DNA of 64,000 nucleotides from Strongylocentrotus purpuratus (Eukaryota; Echinodermata; Echinoidea; Camarodonta; Strongylocentrotidae), in NCBI RefSeq assembly GCF_000002235.5, contig NW_022145605.1:35928579-35992578 (forward strand), written 5' to 3'. Position 1 is the stretch's first letter. Each line of letters opens with the position of its first letter. The notes beneath the pieces were generated by a model that was given only the letters and a program-made list of their open reading frames with translations, ran no database searches and was not told the origin of the DNA. Of this stretch, positions 1 through 12,776 are shown one piece after another. A program made the position numbers and the translations under genes.

Positions 1-2500
1 ACAGACAAAAAAGAGATCCCAATAAGTCATCAACATTACTCCAAGTAGCTGATAAAAAACACCACAAAACACATTCTGGAACAGAAACACAAAAAATAGA
101 AATCATTCTCACATTGGTGAAGTGCTGCAATATCTTTCCAATAAGCAAGGCTCAGAGCACACGTTGTCCATACACACTACACTTATGTACGGTAGCATTA
201 TTAGCATATGAATACAATAACAAGACGATGCTTCTACAGGTGAGGTAAGGGTGCCAGATTATTGCATCTGCCTTTCTTGTCCATTTCACTACAAACTCAA
301 GCATGTAGATATAACGGTATTTGTCATCATTACCATTGGACTACAGGATAAGCACGGCAATGCTTTCAAAAACTGAGGACATAAAAGATGATTATTGCAA
401 ACAAACCTCTCCTCTTTTTACCATGTTCACTCAACCTCGTCCATTAGTTGCATACTCAGCAAGACTCTTTCAAAGGATTGAACCACAAATCAATAAACAG
501 GTACTACAAGCGTTGTCTGTCTGCGGGACTAGCATTTTGTTGGCGCTCTTTTTTTATATCGGTCATATCGGTTCATTGATTTTACACAGGTTTACAAATA
601 CCTGTAAATGTTATGCAAATAACTTGTTCTACTCAGTTATACTATTTAGTAATAACAATATTACATTTCACATGTCAAAGAAATATATACTATGGGATGT
701 CTCATTGACTTGCTACAATGAAAATTAGAAAAGGAAAAAAAGGGGGATTAAAAGGTCACAGACTCATCTGATCAAAAATAGCACAACTCCAGAATTTCAG
801 AAGTTACTTTCTTCTTTCTATTTTCATAGGGAGGGGTGGAGAGAGGAAGAGAGGGGCTGCCATGAAAGATGATTCTTGAAACTCATCTAAAAAGTCCCTG
901 ACCCAGTTACATACTAGCTGGAGGAATTGTGGTAATTACTTTTCAAGGGATACTCATGGTGATCTACAAAATGTATTATAGCAGTATTATGAAACATGGT
1001 ATAAAGGACCAATCAGGCTGAAAAGAATGAAAGTTGGAAAGCATTTTGCCATATTTTCTCTCAGCAATGGTGCAAAACCTTTCATTTCACTGAATCAGAG
1101 TCAAAATGTTCATAGTCATTCCTGGGAGAAATCTTAAAAGTAAACTATTTTCCATATTGTTTGATTATTCTTATTACTATTCAACTTTTTATTACAGTAA
1201 TTTCGAAGCCAGGAATTCAATTACATGTATAGCCCTATAATTCCCTGTACAACTACACTCTGTAAACCTGCTCTCTAATAAAACTACTACTCTACTTTTA
1301 CCCCCCCCCCCCCCCATACTAATCCCTAGATAACTACCTCCTAGGTACAGTGTACATGTAGATGGCCGGTGGTGTACGATCATAACACAAATGTAATCTC
1401 CCATTTTTCTATTACAAATATATACCAAACATTATGTTTATTTGTCTGTACATTGTCTTTGTCTCATTAACACACTAGGCACAAGGAAAACTTGCCCTTG
1501 AGACAGGGGATATACTCCACCTTGCCCTAACATCTTCCTTCCTGGGGATGAATCTTTTGTTCCTAATTGAGAAGAGCTCCTGAGTAGAGAGGGAAACTAA
1601 ATATTCCAATAGCGTTCTTAGTAAAAAGCCAGGTGCCAGGTACATTACCAGTCTATGAATTTGATTGTTGAAGGCTATTGATTAAGCCCCCAATGTTGTT
1701 ATTTGTCGCCAAATACAAAATAAAGTCAGCAAAGAGCTGTGAAAGCGCTGCCGGCTTTCCTTACAAGGCTTCTTTATCTAATGAACATCAGAACTTCTTA
1801 AAGCTATCTTGAAGAATTTTGAAGCGCAAAAGATTTTGAGGCGAGCTGGTTTTTATGAAGAAACCCTTCTTTATCTAACGAACTGTGAAACTTCTTTCTT
1901 GGGGCCATCTTGAAGAATTTTGGGATGCAAATGATTTGGAGGCGCGTGGAGTGTACTGATTAAACTCTTCTTTATTTAAGGAACATTTGAACTTAGTAAA
2001 ACATTAACACACATGGCAAAAAATAAAGGGGTCTGTGGGGGGCTACACAACCCTCAGACCCCCAGCTATCTCTGGTGGCTGGCTATTCCATTCAATTGTC
2101 CTGCTATTAGTTTACTTAGTAAGAACCCTGTTGGGCTCAATTTCAAATAAATTGACCTAAACAGTATCACTGGAGGCAAGAATATTGTTTCCAGTGTTGA
2201 ACTATGGCCCTCAATCCACTATGAAAACAAAGAAAGATGGATCTGAGGAGATGGAATCTTCCATTGTGCGCCTTCTTCAAATATTTGAGGTCAGTAGTTC
2301 AATCTACACATAGCATACAGATAAGAATCTATGCTCTCCCCCACACTGGTTGAGAACATTATTGGGAGATTTATCAAGTTCATGGTAATTTGTCTTTAAC
2401 ATACAATTTACTTGCCATGCTGACTAGTGAAAGTCACATTGTCAGAACATTTTGAACACTGGGAATTTGTGAAAAGAAATTAAACCAGATCTCACAGCAA
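1..2500. other. Gene-free stretch
   Basis: No convincing coding sequence on either strand. It contains a C-run near 1301-1316 and a degenerate ~100 bp tandem repeat at 1769-2000. The 135-codon open frame at 321-728 has no recognisable motif and starts on TTG. Otherwise I see nothing distinctive. Confidence 0.6.
1769..2000 (+). repeat. Degenerate tandem repeat, ~97-101 bp unit, two full copies plus a partial third
   Basis: CTTCTTTAT-led units begin at 1769, 1866 and 1967. The first two share TCTTGAAGAATTTTG and a GAGGCG block; the third is cut short after GGAACAT. No coding content. Confidence 0.7.
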
Positions 2501-2529
2501 ATATATCTGTATATACAGTGTATTCCGAT

Positions 2530-2775
2530 ATAGTCTGTGGAGGTTTACTGGATACTTTGTCAGACTGGGTCCCACGTGGCTCATGGTTCGATTCCTGCCG
2601 CGAAACTTCTGTCCTTTGCCAAGACATTAATCTTCATTTGCCACACTTCACCTACATGTTGTAGGTGTTAAATGGTTAACTTTAGGAAAGAATTCCTTGA
2701 ATACTGAAGCAACGAAAGTGGTAGCCTACACCAAAGCCAAGGAGCACCATTATTGGAGCACTTGAGCACCTTGCG
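2530..2775 (+). mobile_element. tRNA-derived SINE-like element, copy 1
   Basis: A Pol III B-box-like GGTTCGATTCC lies at 2585-2595, followed by a core with CTTTGCCAAGACATTAATC and CATTTGCC, then AAGAATTCCTTGAATAC. The same order occurs at 44840-45045, and in reverse at 40340-40545 and 58010-58260. Ends are approximate. Confidence 0.6.
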
Positions 2776-4842
2776 AAGTTGATTTGCTGGCTATAAAATG
2801 ATCAAAAAATTAATATTATCATAAAAAAACACCATAAAGTTGCTTCTTGCAAGTGTAATGGGGACCCTTAAGTTACATCATTCCAACAGAGCTTACAGTA
2901 AATATTTCAATATTGATTTCAAGATAAGACTAGGTTAGCCTATAATCTGTAATAGTAGCTCAGCGGCTCCATTAGATAATTGACATCAATATTGACACAG
3001 TAACTGTGTGATAGACTACCAAAGTAGTGGGACAAACAATGATAGCAGCTTGTCCAGCAGGTACATGTACAGGTACATCTACTGCACATGTAGCATCTCC
3101 TATTTCTAGCAGTTTACCCTCATAAATGTATCTAGTATACCCTCTACATGTATCGTATAGTATACCCTCTACATGTATCGTATAGTATACCCTCTACTTC
3201 CATTTATGAATAATCAAGTTGACATACATGTATGTTGAACAATGCAAACTGTGACCACGTTTTAGAGAATGTAATTATTTCTCTTCTGAACCATAAAACT
3301 GCTTTCATTTTCATGTACAATGTATTAATGTAATGGAATGAATATATTGTACATCATTCAGCTGTAAGTTTCTTCCTTGAAATACATTTGCTTGGTCTCT
3401 TCAGTGTTACATTAGGAAAAAGACCTCTTGGTCAGAACTTGCTTTTAGGGCATTCCCCCCCCCCCCACCCATTTTTGTTTTATTTTTTTAAATCTTCAAA
3501 TCTTGAAATGAACATTTTTTTTTCTTTCTCAATCCAAATCTCTCACAGCTATAGTCTAGAGAAACTTGGACAATCAAGATAATCTCATCAGTAAGTTGCA
3601 TAAAGATGGGAAAAGCACTTGTTTTACCGATATGCTAATATAACTTTCATGGTGATGTGGCCTAGAGGACTAAATAACTGCCATGGGAGTTCAAATGCTT
3701 GACCTCTCAGAGAACAATTGTTACTGAATAATACACAAGTTGTATTTTATCAAATGGGATCTGCACTCCAGACTAATTCTTATTCATATCAGGTCACCTG
3801 CAGGTCACTCAGTGAGCACTCAATCTCTTCAACTTTTTTTTTTATCATCATATGATAAAAAGGGGCTTCTACACTGAATCGAAGCACAATTGATTTAATA
3901 ATTTCTTAGTATTACATAATCTGTAGGCCTACCAAGTAAAGTACCATATGATGGTACCCTGCACTATGCAAAAGAACACGCAATATTTATATTCTGCAAG
4001 AAAAGACACATAATAAAACATTGTAGGTATATTCACTCTTGTTTTAAGAGTACAAAGCCTTGTGATGAGGTTCTTTATTCTAAAGCATTGTGATGAGGTT
4101 CTCTACTCTAAAACCTCAGTCACATCCCTAAAGCGACTCCACAAAAACTCTAGAACAACTGATGTTTGGCCATTTGAGGTAAAGTAATATTTTGTCCGAT
4201 CAGCATTTTCACTAAAAATCATAGCTATTTTCACATTTTGGTATTTCATTGTAAGTTGCTAAGCAACCAATATGAAGACCTGACACACCAAATGACTGAA
4301 CAATAAAGGAGCTCTCTGCACTCTAACCTAGATAAGATTGAACCTATATTCTGCCCATACAAGGAACGTTCTTACACACCACCATTACTCACTGTGACTG
4401 AGCACATGGCATCAATCCAGCCATGCACGTGGCTTAATCCTTCACTACTACCAGTATCCTTTACTACCAGCAATATACTACTGCTGAAGCAAGATCCCCA
4501 GTAGGGCTACTTCTTGAAGTTTCAGCTTTCCAGCTCTATGAATCTTGGCTGGCCTGCAAGTCGCACCTGTACATTTCAGATGAACTTTCAGGATCTGAAC
4601 ATTGTAAGATCTAATCTACAGATTGAAGTACATTGTACAGTATATGGAGAGTAGCATGGGAATATATAGCATTTCATAATGTCCTAAAGGTATTCTTTCT
4701 TTCCTAGATTTAAAAGTACCTGAAGAGTAGTAATATTTCACATTACATCATTTCCTCTTTCTTTCTTATATTCAAACTTGAAGAGATCAAGAGAAGTATG
4801 GGAATATTTCAGCAGCTCATATCTTTCTATACTGTGTCTGTG
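2776..4842. other. Gene-free stretch with small repeats
   Basis: No gene recognised. Holds a 25 bp tandem repeat at 3134-3197, a C-run near 3459, and a two-copy ~40 bp repeat at 4049-4107 (TTGTGATGAGGTTCT). TACATGTA palindromes occur near 3059-3100. Confidence 0.6.
3134..3197 (+). repeat. Tandem repeat, 25 bp unit, about 2.6 copies
   Basis: AGTATACCCTCTACATG followed by TATCGTAT, repeated nearly exactly; the last copy breaks off after CCCTCTAC. Confidence 0.85.
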
Positions 4843-4850
4843 GTTATAAT

Positions 4851-5344
4851 TAGGGCTGTGCACAACAGTGTAATGAGGTACCCGAGTACACTCCCAGGCT
4901 CACAGGCGAATACCCGAATATTCGGACGCCATGTTTTTTGATTTTTTTTTTGAATTTTTTTGAATTTTTTTGATTTTTTTTTAATTTTTTTGATTTTTTT
5001 TTAATTTTTTAATTTTTGGATTTTTTTCCTTTTTTTTTCCTTTTTTGCCACTACCATACCACTCGGCAGTTTCTCAGGACCCTCGCTGAAAACGCATGCA
5101 ACTTTACTTTGAGTTGCAGTTGAAGGCGCCGATTTAATAAGAATAATAACAGTAAACAATGCTGTTTTAAAAACCAAAGATGGCAGAATAATCCATTTTC
5201 CTCCAAGTCCAAACAGAAATCTGGACATTTGGTCCCAGTTTCAGAAAGGTGAGTTTGACAGTGCTTGAGTTGGGAAACATTTTTACCGACGGTACCATGC
5301 CAGCGGACGCCGCTCTCCCTGGCACGGGTAAGCGTGGGCCTGGA

Positions 5345-5381
<37 letters not shown>

Positions 5382-5480
5382 TTTTTTTTTTGCGGCCGAA
5401 TATTCGGGTACAAGAAATCGTACCCGAGTAGTTGTCAACCGTGCGGGTACTCGAGCATTCGACTACCCGTCGCAGCCTTA
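4851..5480 (+). mobile_element. hAT-like non-autonomous DNA transposon, copy 1
   Basis: A perfect 8 bp target duplication GTTATAAT flanks it (4843-4850 and 5481-5488). Imperfect terminal inverted repeats: TAGGGCTGTG at left and, read inward, TAAGGCTGCG at right. Subterminal CGAATATTCG and ACCCGAGTA motifs sit at both ends. The core (5046-5350) is CpG-containing and lies between T-rich tracts. The 8 bp duplication and terminal TAGGGCTG fit the hAT superfamily; no transposase is recognisable. Confidence 0.88.
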
Positions 5481-5488
5481 GTTATAAT

Positions 5489-6690
5489 GTTGATTATTAT
5501 GATAATCATATCATATAGCTTAAAGGAAATACAAAGTTTTGGGAAATTTTGAAAATTGGGTGGATAGTGATTCTTTACAATTTTGATATATTTGGATGCC
5601 TCTGTGGATGTATTATAAGCACTAAAAAAATTAGCCCCTAAAACACTTCTGCTTTTGAGAAAAATTGAATATAAATATTTACCTGTGCTCCCGGTAAATT
5701 TTGATAAATATCAAATAGCGCCTACGACCCTATAATGGTAGCTGTGACCCTGAAAATTTCACAATATGTAGTTGTGATATATAATTACCAAATGGGAATA
5801 GCTTATCGGTCGATTTTAGTCAAGAAACATTGTTTTATAGCTTAAATAATATCTTGACCTTGAGAGGGAGCTATACAACATAAAGAGTTTATTATTTATA
5901 ATCTCATAACTTCAGACTCGATTTCAACCACGACAACGATCACTGAATATTGTAGGATCGCATTATGCTTCCACTATGTTCATTTGAACCAAATTCATGA
6001 CACCATACCAAAACATTGTATTACCTTTTAGTATGAAAACAACCCATCACTGACAAGAAATTTATCTAAAAGGCCCTTACTATTTCTATATATGGGAGGG
6101 GGACAAAATATTGTTATGACTTTCTTAGTGACAAAAAGCATAATTTTGGTTGCATGATATTTATTTTACAAAGGCCATACAGAAATTGTAGATCCATGTA
6201 CTAAGAATAATTTCCTTGTCTTACCTAATACATGATCTAGAATATTTGTATATATCAAACATAACAAATGTATAAGTTCTAGTCATTATTCAGTATCTCT
6301 TAGTCGAAGAACTTGTGCAAGAAGTCTCTAATCATTGTACGATCCAGTACTCCACCAGCATACAAATACTAAACTGAACTCTAATTAAAGAACAATCTGG
6401 GCCAACATTGATTAAGTCGGAGATTTCCCCCCTAGGACAATTTACACTTACAGTAAAAACCATGTTTTTTTTTTAAATCACATACTTACATTCGAAGTTG
6501 CAATGTAATGACTCCCACCCCCCCCCCCCCCAAAAAAAAAACCCTGCTTCGCTTTTGCTCACTACCAGGGTCAAAGATTTTCAAGAAGACATGATGCCCA
6601 TGAACACAACTTGCCCAAAAGAAAAACACCCACAGTTTCATTTGCAGCCAGACTCCACAGTATCCAAGTGTGAACAGTTTGGTTTTTTAA
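5489..6690. other. Gene-free stretch
   Basis: AT-rich single-copy-looking sequence with no supported open frame; a C/A run at 6520-6543 is the only distinctive feature. Confidence 0.55.
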
Positions 6691-6696
6691 AACGAG

Positions 6697-8376
6697 CAGG
6701 CCTTAAATTAATCGACGGCCATCGACGGCCAGGCCGTCGATGCCCCTATGACTGGCCGCGGTGCCCTCCCAAAAAAAGATAAATTCACGGCCAAAAAGGC
6801 CGTGCCCTTTTTTTCAAACTGGCCGACGTGCCTTTTTTCCAACTGGACGTGCCCTTTTTTTTTTAAATTTGCGCACATAAAACCACCAATTGCGCTTAAA
6901 ACTAGACGGCAAGGCGCAAGTGTTTTCCGTGAAAATGCGCCCATAAATTATTAGAACAGAAAAAATACACGAATCACGAACAGTTTGCCGCCCACGAGCT
7001 CTCTTCTAGCTTCGTATTTAGTGCTTTAATAAGGCGCAAGTGCCGTGAAAATGCGCCCTTTGTTATTATATAGGCAATGCGCTAGCGCACGTACGTTCAT
7101 GCGATCGCATGATATGCATATGGTGCATGTTGTTGACGCACGCACGTACGTACAAATCAAAGGCCAGGATCAAGAAAACAAATCGTCAAATGGAGAAATA
7201 AACAAGCATTCAAATAGTCATTAGAGATCTGTCGAGGTTTGTTTGTAGGTCTAGTTTATTATTTTATCTCAAATAGAATTTAGAATTATCTTATTAATAA
7301 GTTAAGAACACCTACGATGTTCTCGATCGTAATTACTCTCATTTTGCCACCAGCCGACCTCGCTTCAAAAAGCTACCCCGCCAGCCTCCCAAGACGAACG
7401 TTTCGAGTCCCGGTAAAATTACGCGCTGCGAGTCTCCGAGGGTGCATCGGTTTCGCTGGCAAACTTCCAGCCCGACAGCTTCCCACCAAAAGTGGCGAGA
7501 GTGTGTGTGCGAGGAACGATTTTGGTTTCGTGAATGCACGTTACGCAACTGAGCTGAGCGTGTCACTTTCAGCTGTCGAATGTCTATAAGGACATTTTTA
7601 CATCTTAGTTCATTAGTTAGGCCTATCTAGACCTTTCTATACAACAGTTAAAAAGATAATTTCTTCAAATTTGCTCCTACTACCGAGAGAGTGGCGGAAG
7701 GTTTGTGTGTGAGGTGCGATTTTGATTTGGGATACCCGGCCCGGTAAACTTGCCAAGTCCTTCTGACTTTCGATGTTTGTGAAATTGACAATTTATTTAT
7801 TCATTTGCTCATCAATATTTTTAGTTACTTTAGAATACTGTTTAATGTGCAAGTTTAATGTTCTTAATCAATCTTTCCTGTTCATATTGTTAAGATTAAA
7901 AAGTTATTAAATTGATCGTTCGATCTATTCACATTATGAAATTAACAACTCTCTTTGAACTTATGATTAGATAAGGGGCCTAGACTATCTGTTTTTGGAA
8001 AATTGCCCCTTGCTCTGGTAAATTCCTATGGCAAAGGGCGACTTAAAAAAAAAATTGCCCCTTGCTCCTGGCTGCTAAATCTAAGGCTTGCGGGCCGCCG
8101 CCTTGTTTGTATGTACCGTAGACCTCTATACATTCTGTGAAGAAGCTGGTGCTAAAAGTCATGGGAAATTGATCCCACACAAGTTTCATAAAATACACAT
8201 GACATCTAACAAAAGTAGAATCAATTTTTTTGGCCTCATACTCGATGCCCTTTTTGTAAAATATTTTGGCCTCGATGCCCTTTTTGTAAAAATATTTTGG
8301 CCTTGGTGCCCTTAAAAATATGAGGTACTCGAGGCCAAACTGGCCTTGCCCTAAAAATGACGAAATTTAAGGCCTG
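6697..8376 (+). mobile_element. 1.68 kb terminal-inverted-repeat DNA element, unclassified
   Basis: Begins CAGGCCTTAAATT and ends AATTTAAGGCCTG, a 13 bp perfect TIR, flanked by AACGAG on both sides (6691-6696, 8377-8382). Subterminal GGCC...GATGCCC motifs are repeated at both ends (6713-6850 and 8230-8350). The interior is CpG-rich around 7040-7600 and carries an open frame at 7317-7589 with no known domain. A 6 bp duplication is not standard for hAT. Confidence 0.8.
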
Positions 8377-8382
8377 AACGAG

Positions 8383-11300
8383 ATTTTAAAAATCTTGGTT
8401 GTGTAAGTGTAAATGGGCCTCTTTAAATGTAAATCCTTCTCAACTTTACTTAGACTGAAATAAGAGGTTTATGTTTGTTGGCTGCTAGGGTTTATCTGGA
8501 TTGAGGTATGATATGGTAGGATAATGAGAGGGTCAAGGTACAGTACACCTAGTATACAGACTAAACCTATTACAGGAATCCATCACTGTTAAAAGCCCTT
8601 AGTCTTAAGTAATTTGCTGAAAATAGGAATTATAATTTTGCACAACATTTGAAATCAAGTATGAATGTGGTATTACTCTCAACACATTATGCTTGCTGTC
8701 TTTCTCTTTCGCCAGTAAGGTCATGGTAACAACTATACTAACAGGAAACTGTTAACTAGCAGAAGTCTATGGGGAATCTTCATAGGAAGTTGGATATAAA
8801 TGTTCAATAACACAATGAAGAATGTTCTTCTCTTGTGAAGCTTGTGTATCCTTGGTCAAGTCCACATTCCATGTTCATCATTGTAGTCAATATAAAGCTA
8901 GGTGAACTTTGAAAAAACAATGGCGAAATATGGAAAAGGCAAAGTAGTATACAAATGTACAAACTCTACAAAATCACAATGAAAAACATGATCTTGAAAA
9001 AGATATATTTAGAAGTTAAGCACTCATTTTACCCCCCTCATAAGTTCTTGATGAATTATACAAATCAAAAGAAAAGCCACTTTCATTGAGGAATCTGTGG
9101 ATTTCCTCCTAAAACCCTTGCATAACATAGCACCACTAATTGAGAAAAAAAACTTCACACCTGAAGACAACGTTGCCTGAAGTCTGAAGATGCATTTCCT
9201 GTTCTTCTTTTGGGTTGGACTACAAGACAAACAATAGATAGTCAAGAGCAAGTTGAAGGATGTAGCATTACTCAAGTAAAAAAAATCAACAATTCTCCCA
9301 GGAATTTGTCTTGATGTCTTTTGTCTCTGCTAGTTCCTGTCTGCTGGCAAAGCTGGGCTCATGGTAGAAATGGCAGCAGTTGGAAAGGAAATATTGGAAA
9401 AATACATGACACTGGAAAATGAAAGCACATGGCTGGAAATGCACCATACTCTCTAATGAAAAAAATGAAAAAGGAAATCTAGGAAATTGGCAAGAAAGAT
9501 TATTTGACTTCTGGTATCTGCAAGGGAAATTGGGCAGGTCAAAAAGAAAGGACAATTGGAAAAGGGGAGTAGGACAAGTCAAATGTATCTGGTCCCTTTG
9601 GGTCCAATATTCTTTCCCATTATCAAATTACAAACACAAATTGATAAAGATCTTATTTTAGTTCATTTTTTTCTGATCTAAGATCTTGTAGGGCTTACAA
9701 AGTACTTAGAATCTTAGATATATCTATAATTAGAAATGTACTTAACAAAATAGCTTGGACTTGACCAGGTATCTAAATAATGCAAAACTAATCATTACAG
9801 AGGATAGAAAAACATGTTCTAACCTAGTAATTCTCAATAAAGGTTTTTCTCTCAGCTCATTACATGGGCCAGGAGTAAACAGGTGATTGGTTAGTCATCT
9901 TTTGGGGATCCCAAGACTCTTAGCATTCACCAGCCAATTTCCTCTGACTGTCAGCTTAAAATTCCAGAATAAGGACATTCATTCTTCACTACAACTGTGT
10001 TACCTTTACCTGAGGACAACACACAGTCACTCTTGTTGTACACGAATGAAGGAGAGGGTAGAGGTGAGTAGAGCCGTGTCAGAGGTGACTTTGCTCATCC
10101 TCACAATTAAAACAAGACGATCAAATAATCCATAAAACAACAATTTTGCATGGATACATACATTGTGTTCATTAACTTGAAATTTGTCTTATGAAGCACC
10201 TGTTCCTGAATTATCTCCATAATACAGCTTGCATCAGAATTGAAAATGCAAAGGAGCTCAGGAATCGTCAGGATGAACCTGAGACTGAATATTTCCAAGC
10301 TACATACAAGAATTGTTTCTTTTTTCTTCAGTACATGTACATGTATTTTCTTTCTTTTGGACAGATTCTTTAGTTGAAAGTTTTAAAATGACCCCTGAGA
10401 AAATAAAGTTATGTAAAAAGGACTCACATTTAGGTTCTTGCCCTGTCACTTTCCTATTTACAATGAGAACAATCATAATGTTCACATTCCTAGTTATAAA
10501 TATCCCTGTCTTCAGCAAGATACCAAGCCTGTAGCTAAGTTAGCTAACAATGTGACCTTGTGGCGAACTCATTCACGTAAACCCACGTGGTTCAAGCAGT
10601 TTGCCAAAAATACTTGGCCCATCGACAGAAGCGCAGGAAGCCGAGTGCTCCCAACCAACTCCTCGATAATATCTAAACCTGTTTGTCCATAGTGCCAGTA
10701 AGCTGACGATGACTCAAAGACCGCAAGATATGATGAGATACATGTAGGGTGTAATGTCTTCCTCTGTTTCAGCGCGAGAGGGAAGAATGTAGCCGTGAAT
10801 GGGATAATTGGCTTTGTGAGGGGAGTGGTTGCGTATACAGCATTATGCCTAGCCATCTAGCGTGTTTGAACTCTCTCTGTCTGTAGAGTATTAGAACGTG
10901 ACAGAGTATATAACGCAGAATGGACTTGTGGAAGTACTGTTGAGTTACGACAAACAAGGTGGGACTGTATGCAAATCACTACATGCCATGTTTGCAGAGA
11001 ACAGTACAAACTACAAAGGAAGAATAATATGAAGGAAAATTATTTTGCTTTGCAAATCAGGTGGTTCTCCTGTGTGCAGCCATAATATTTTTATAATGGG
11101 GGATATTTAATTTAACAATTAAAAAAAAAAAAATCCAAAATATCTAAAAAAAATTCAAGTTCCCACCAAATACAAAAGTTAGTGAGCATAGCCTTTCCAC
11201 TACCTACAGTCAAATGGAAATTCCAAACACCACTCCACTCAGTAAGACATTAATCTTACGGTACCTGGTCCCCAATATAAATTTTTTTTTTAAAAGGGAA

Positions 11301-11702
11301 AAGCAATGCTTCTCTATAATTCCTACATGTAGCTTCCCAGGAAAATGTACATATTTAAGAGTATTAAACAAACCAACATGAGCAAATCACACTCACAATA
11401 ACATTTATTTACCACAAACCACAGTCTTACTTTAATAAGCTATTCTGATAATAATGAAAAAATGTCCAAAATCAAACTTTCAGAATTTTTCTATTCTATA
11501 AAAAAACATGGTCTTGCATATTAAAAATAAGAATTCTTTTAAATCCTACATTGCTATCTTGAAGTTCTTTGCACTTTTCTATATAGGCTTAATTAGATGC
11601 AATTGCATTTGTGCTTCCTATAGTTAAGGTGTTTTTGAGATAAATCAGGCTTCCTTTCTCATCACGTTAGCACAAAACAGGCTAACAGAGTTTGAAAAAT
11701 GG
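8383..11702. other. Gene-poor stretch; one weak exon candidate
   Basis: Mostly AT-rich with no conserved coding sequence. The exception is a CpG-containing, less AT-rich patch at about 10560-10960, treated separately. Confidence 0.5.
10569..10856 (-). other. Possible minus-strand coding exon, unidentified
   Basis: A 95-codon frame starting at ATG (10856) in a patch with more CpG than its surroundings. Composition is protein-like, e.g. LDIIEELVGSTRLPALLSMG, without low complexity. I do not recognise the family, find no partner exons, and see only a weak donor (CACGTGGGT). It could be chance, a first exon of a neighbouring gene, or regulatory DNA. Confidence 0.18.
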
Positions 11703-11710
11703 CAGGAAAT

Positions 11711-11811
11711 TAACCCTGTAAGTTGGGGCTCTGATCGGATCGGAAGATCGGAGCGACACCCTCGCACCTTTGATCGGTATCGGATCGGAAGAGCGACAAA
11801 AAAAATCGGCC

Positions 11812-11869
<58 letters not shown>

Positions 11870-12618
11870 GACGAAATTTTTCAAGTTTTTGGCTATCAAA
11901 TGCTCAAAAAAAGTTCATGGCTGGGATTATTTTGTCATTTGAAGTTGTTGTAGACCATGTTTGTTGATATTTTGTGCCTTTTCATGACTTTGAAATTAAA
12001 AATATTGGTCTAAGAGCAGAGGCAAAACATGCGGGCCGCCATCTTGGATTATAATGTAGGTATTTTTTTTTTTTTTTTAATGACGAAAACTTTTAAGTTT
12101 TTGGCTATCAAATGCTCAAAAAAAGTTCATGGCTGGGATTATTTTGTCATTTGGAGTTGTTGTAGACCATGTTTGTTGATATTTAGTGCCTTTTCATGAC
12201 TTTGAAATTAATAATATTGGTCTAGATCTAAGAGCAGAGGCAAAACATGCAGGCCGCCATATCTTGAATTATAATGTAGGTAGACCTCTATGCATTATAA
12301 TCCAAGATGGCGGCCCGCATGTTTTGCCTCTGCTCTTAGACCAATATTATTAATTTCAAAGTCATGAAAAGGCACTAAATATCAACAAACATGGTCTACA
12401 ACAACTCCAAATGACAAAATAATCCCAGCCATGAACTTTTTTTGAGCATTTGATAGCCAAAAACTTGAAAAATTTCGTCATTTAAAAAAAAAAAAAAAAA
12501 AAAAAAATTGCCGATTTTTTTCCGATCATTTCAATTGATCGGCGATCGGAAATTTTTCGCCGATCACCCCTGATCGGATCGGTATCGGCGGCCGATCCGA
12601 TGATCGTTTACAGGGTTA
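11711..12618 (+). mobile_element. hAT-like fold-back element built of three ~200 bp units
   Basis: Perfect 8 bp duplication CAGGAAAT (11703-11710, 12619-12626) and inverted ends TAACCCTGTAA / TTTACAGGGTTA. Subterminal arrays of GATCGG lie at both ends. Inside, a unit running from AATGACGAAA to a GGCCGCCAT motif occurs twice in direct order (about 11868-12060 and 12080-12285) and once inverted (about 12297-12485). Long T and A runs bound the units. Confidence 0.9.
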
Positions 12619-12776
12619 CAGGAAATGCCTTGTTTTCTCAGGATATCCAGGGAACGTGCATGAAGATGAAAACTTGCTAACTTGAGAAAGAAGAACTATT
12701 GCATATTTGACACCATCTGATAATATTCATCAACTTAATACAAGCACAGGGGGAGAACTACTGTACACCTGTACAT

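Noticed and set aside
321-728. 135-codon open frame
   Set aside because: It starts on TTG, has no recognisable domain, and codon use looks like chance in AT-rich DNA.
5051-5347. Frames shared between 5.0-5.3 kb and 15.7-16.0 kb
   Set aside because: They match only because the two segments are copies of the same non-autonomous element; no transposase motifs.
7317-7589. 90-codon frame in a CpG-rich patch
   Set aside because: It lies inside the 6697-8376 DNA element; no known domain and an overlapping minus-strand frame of similar length.
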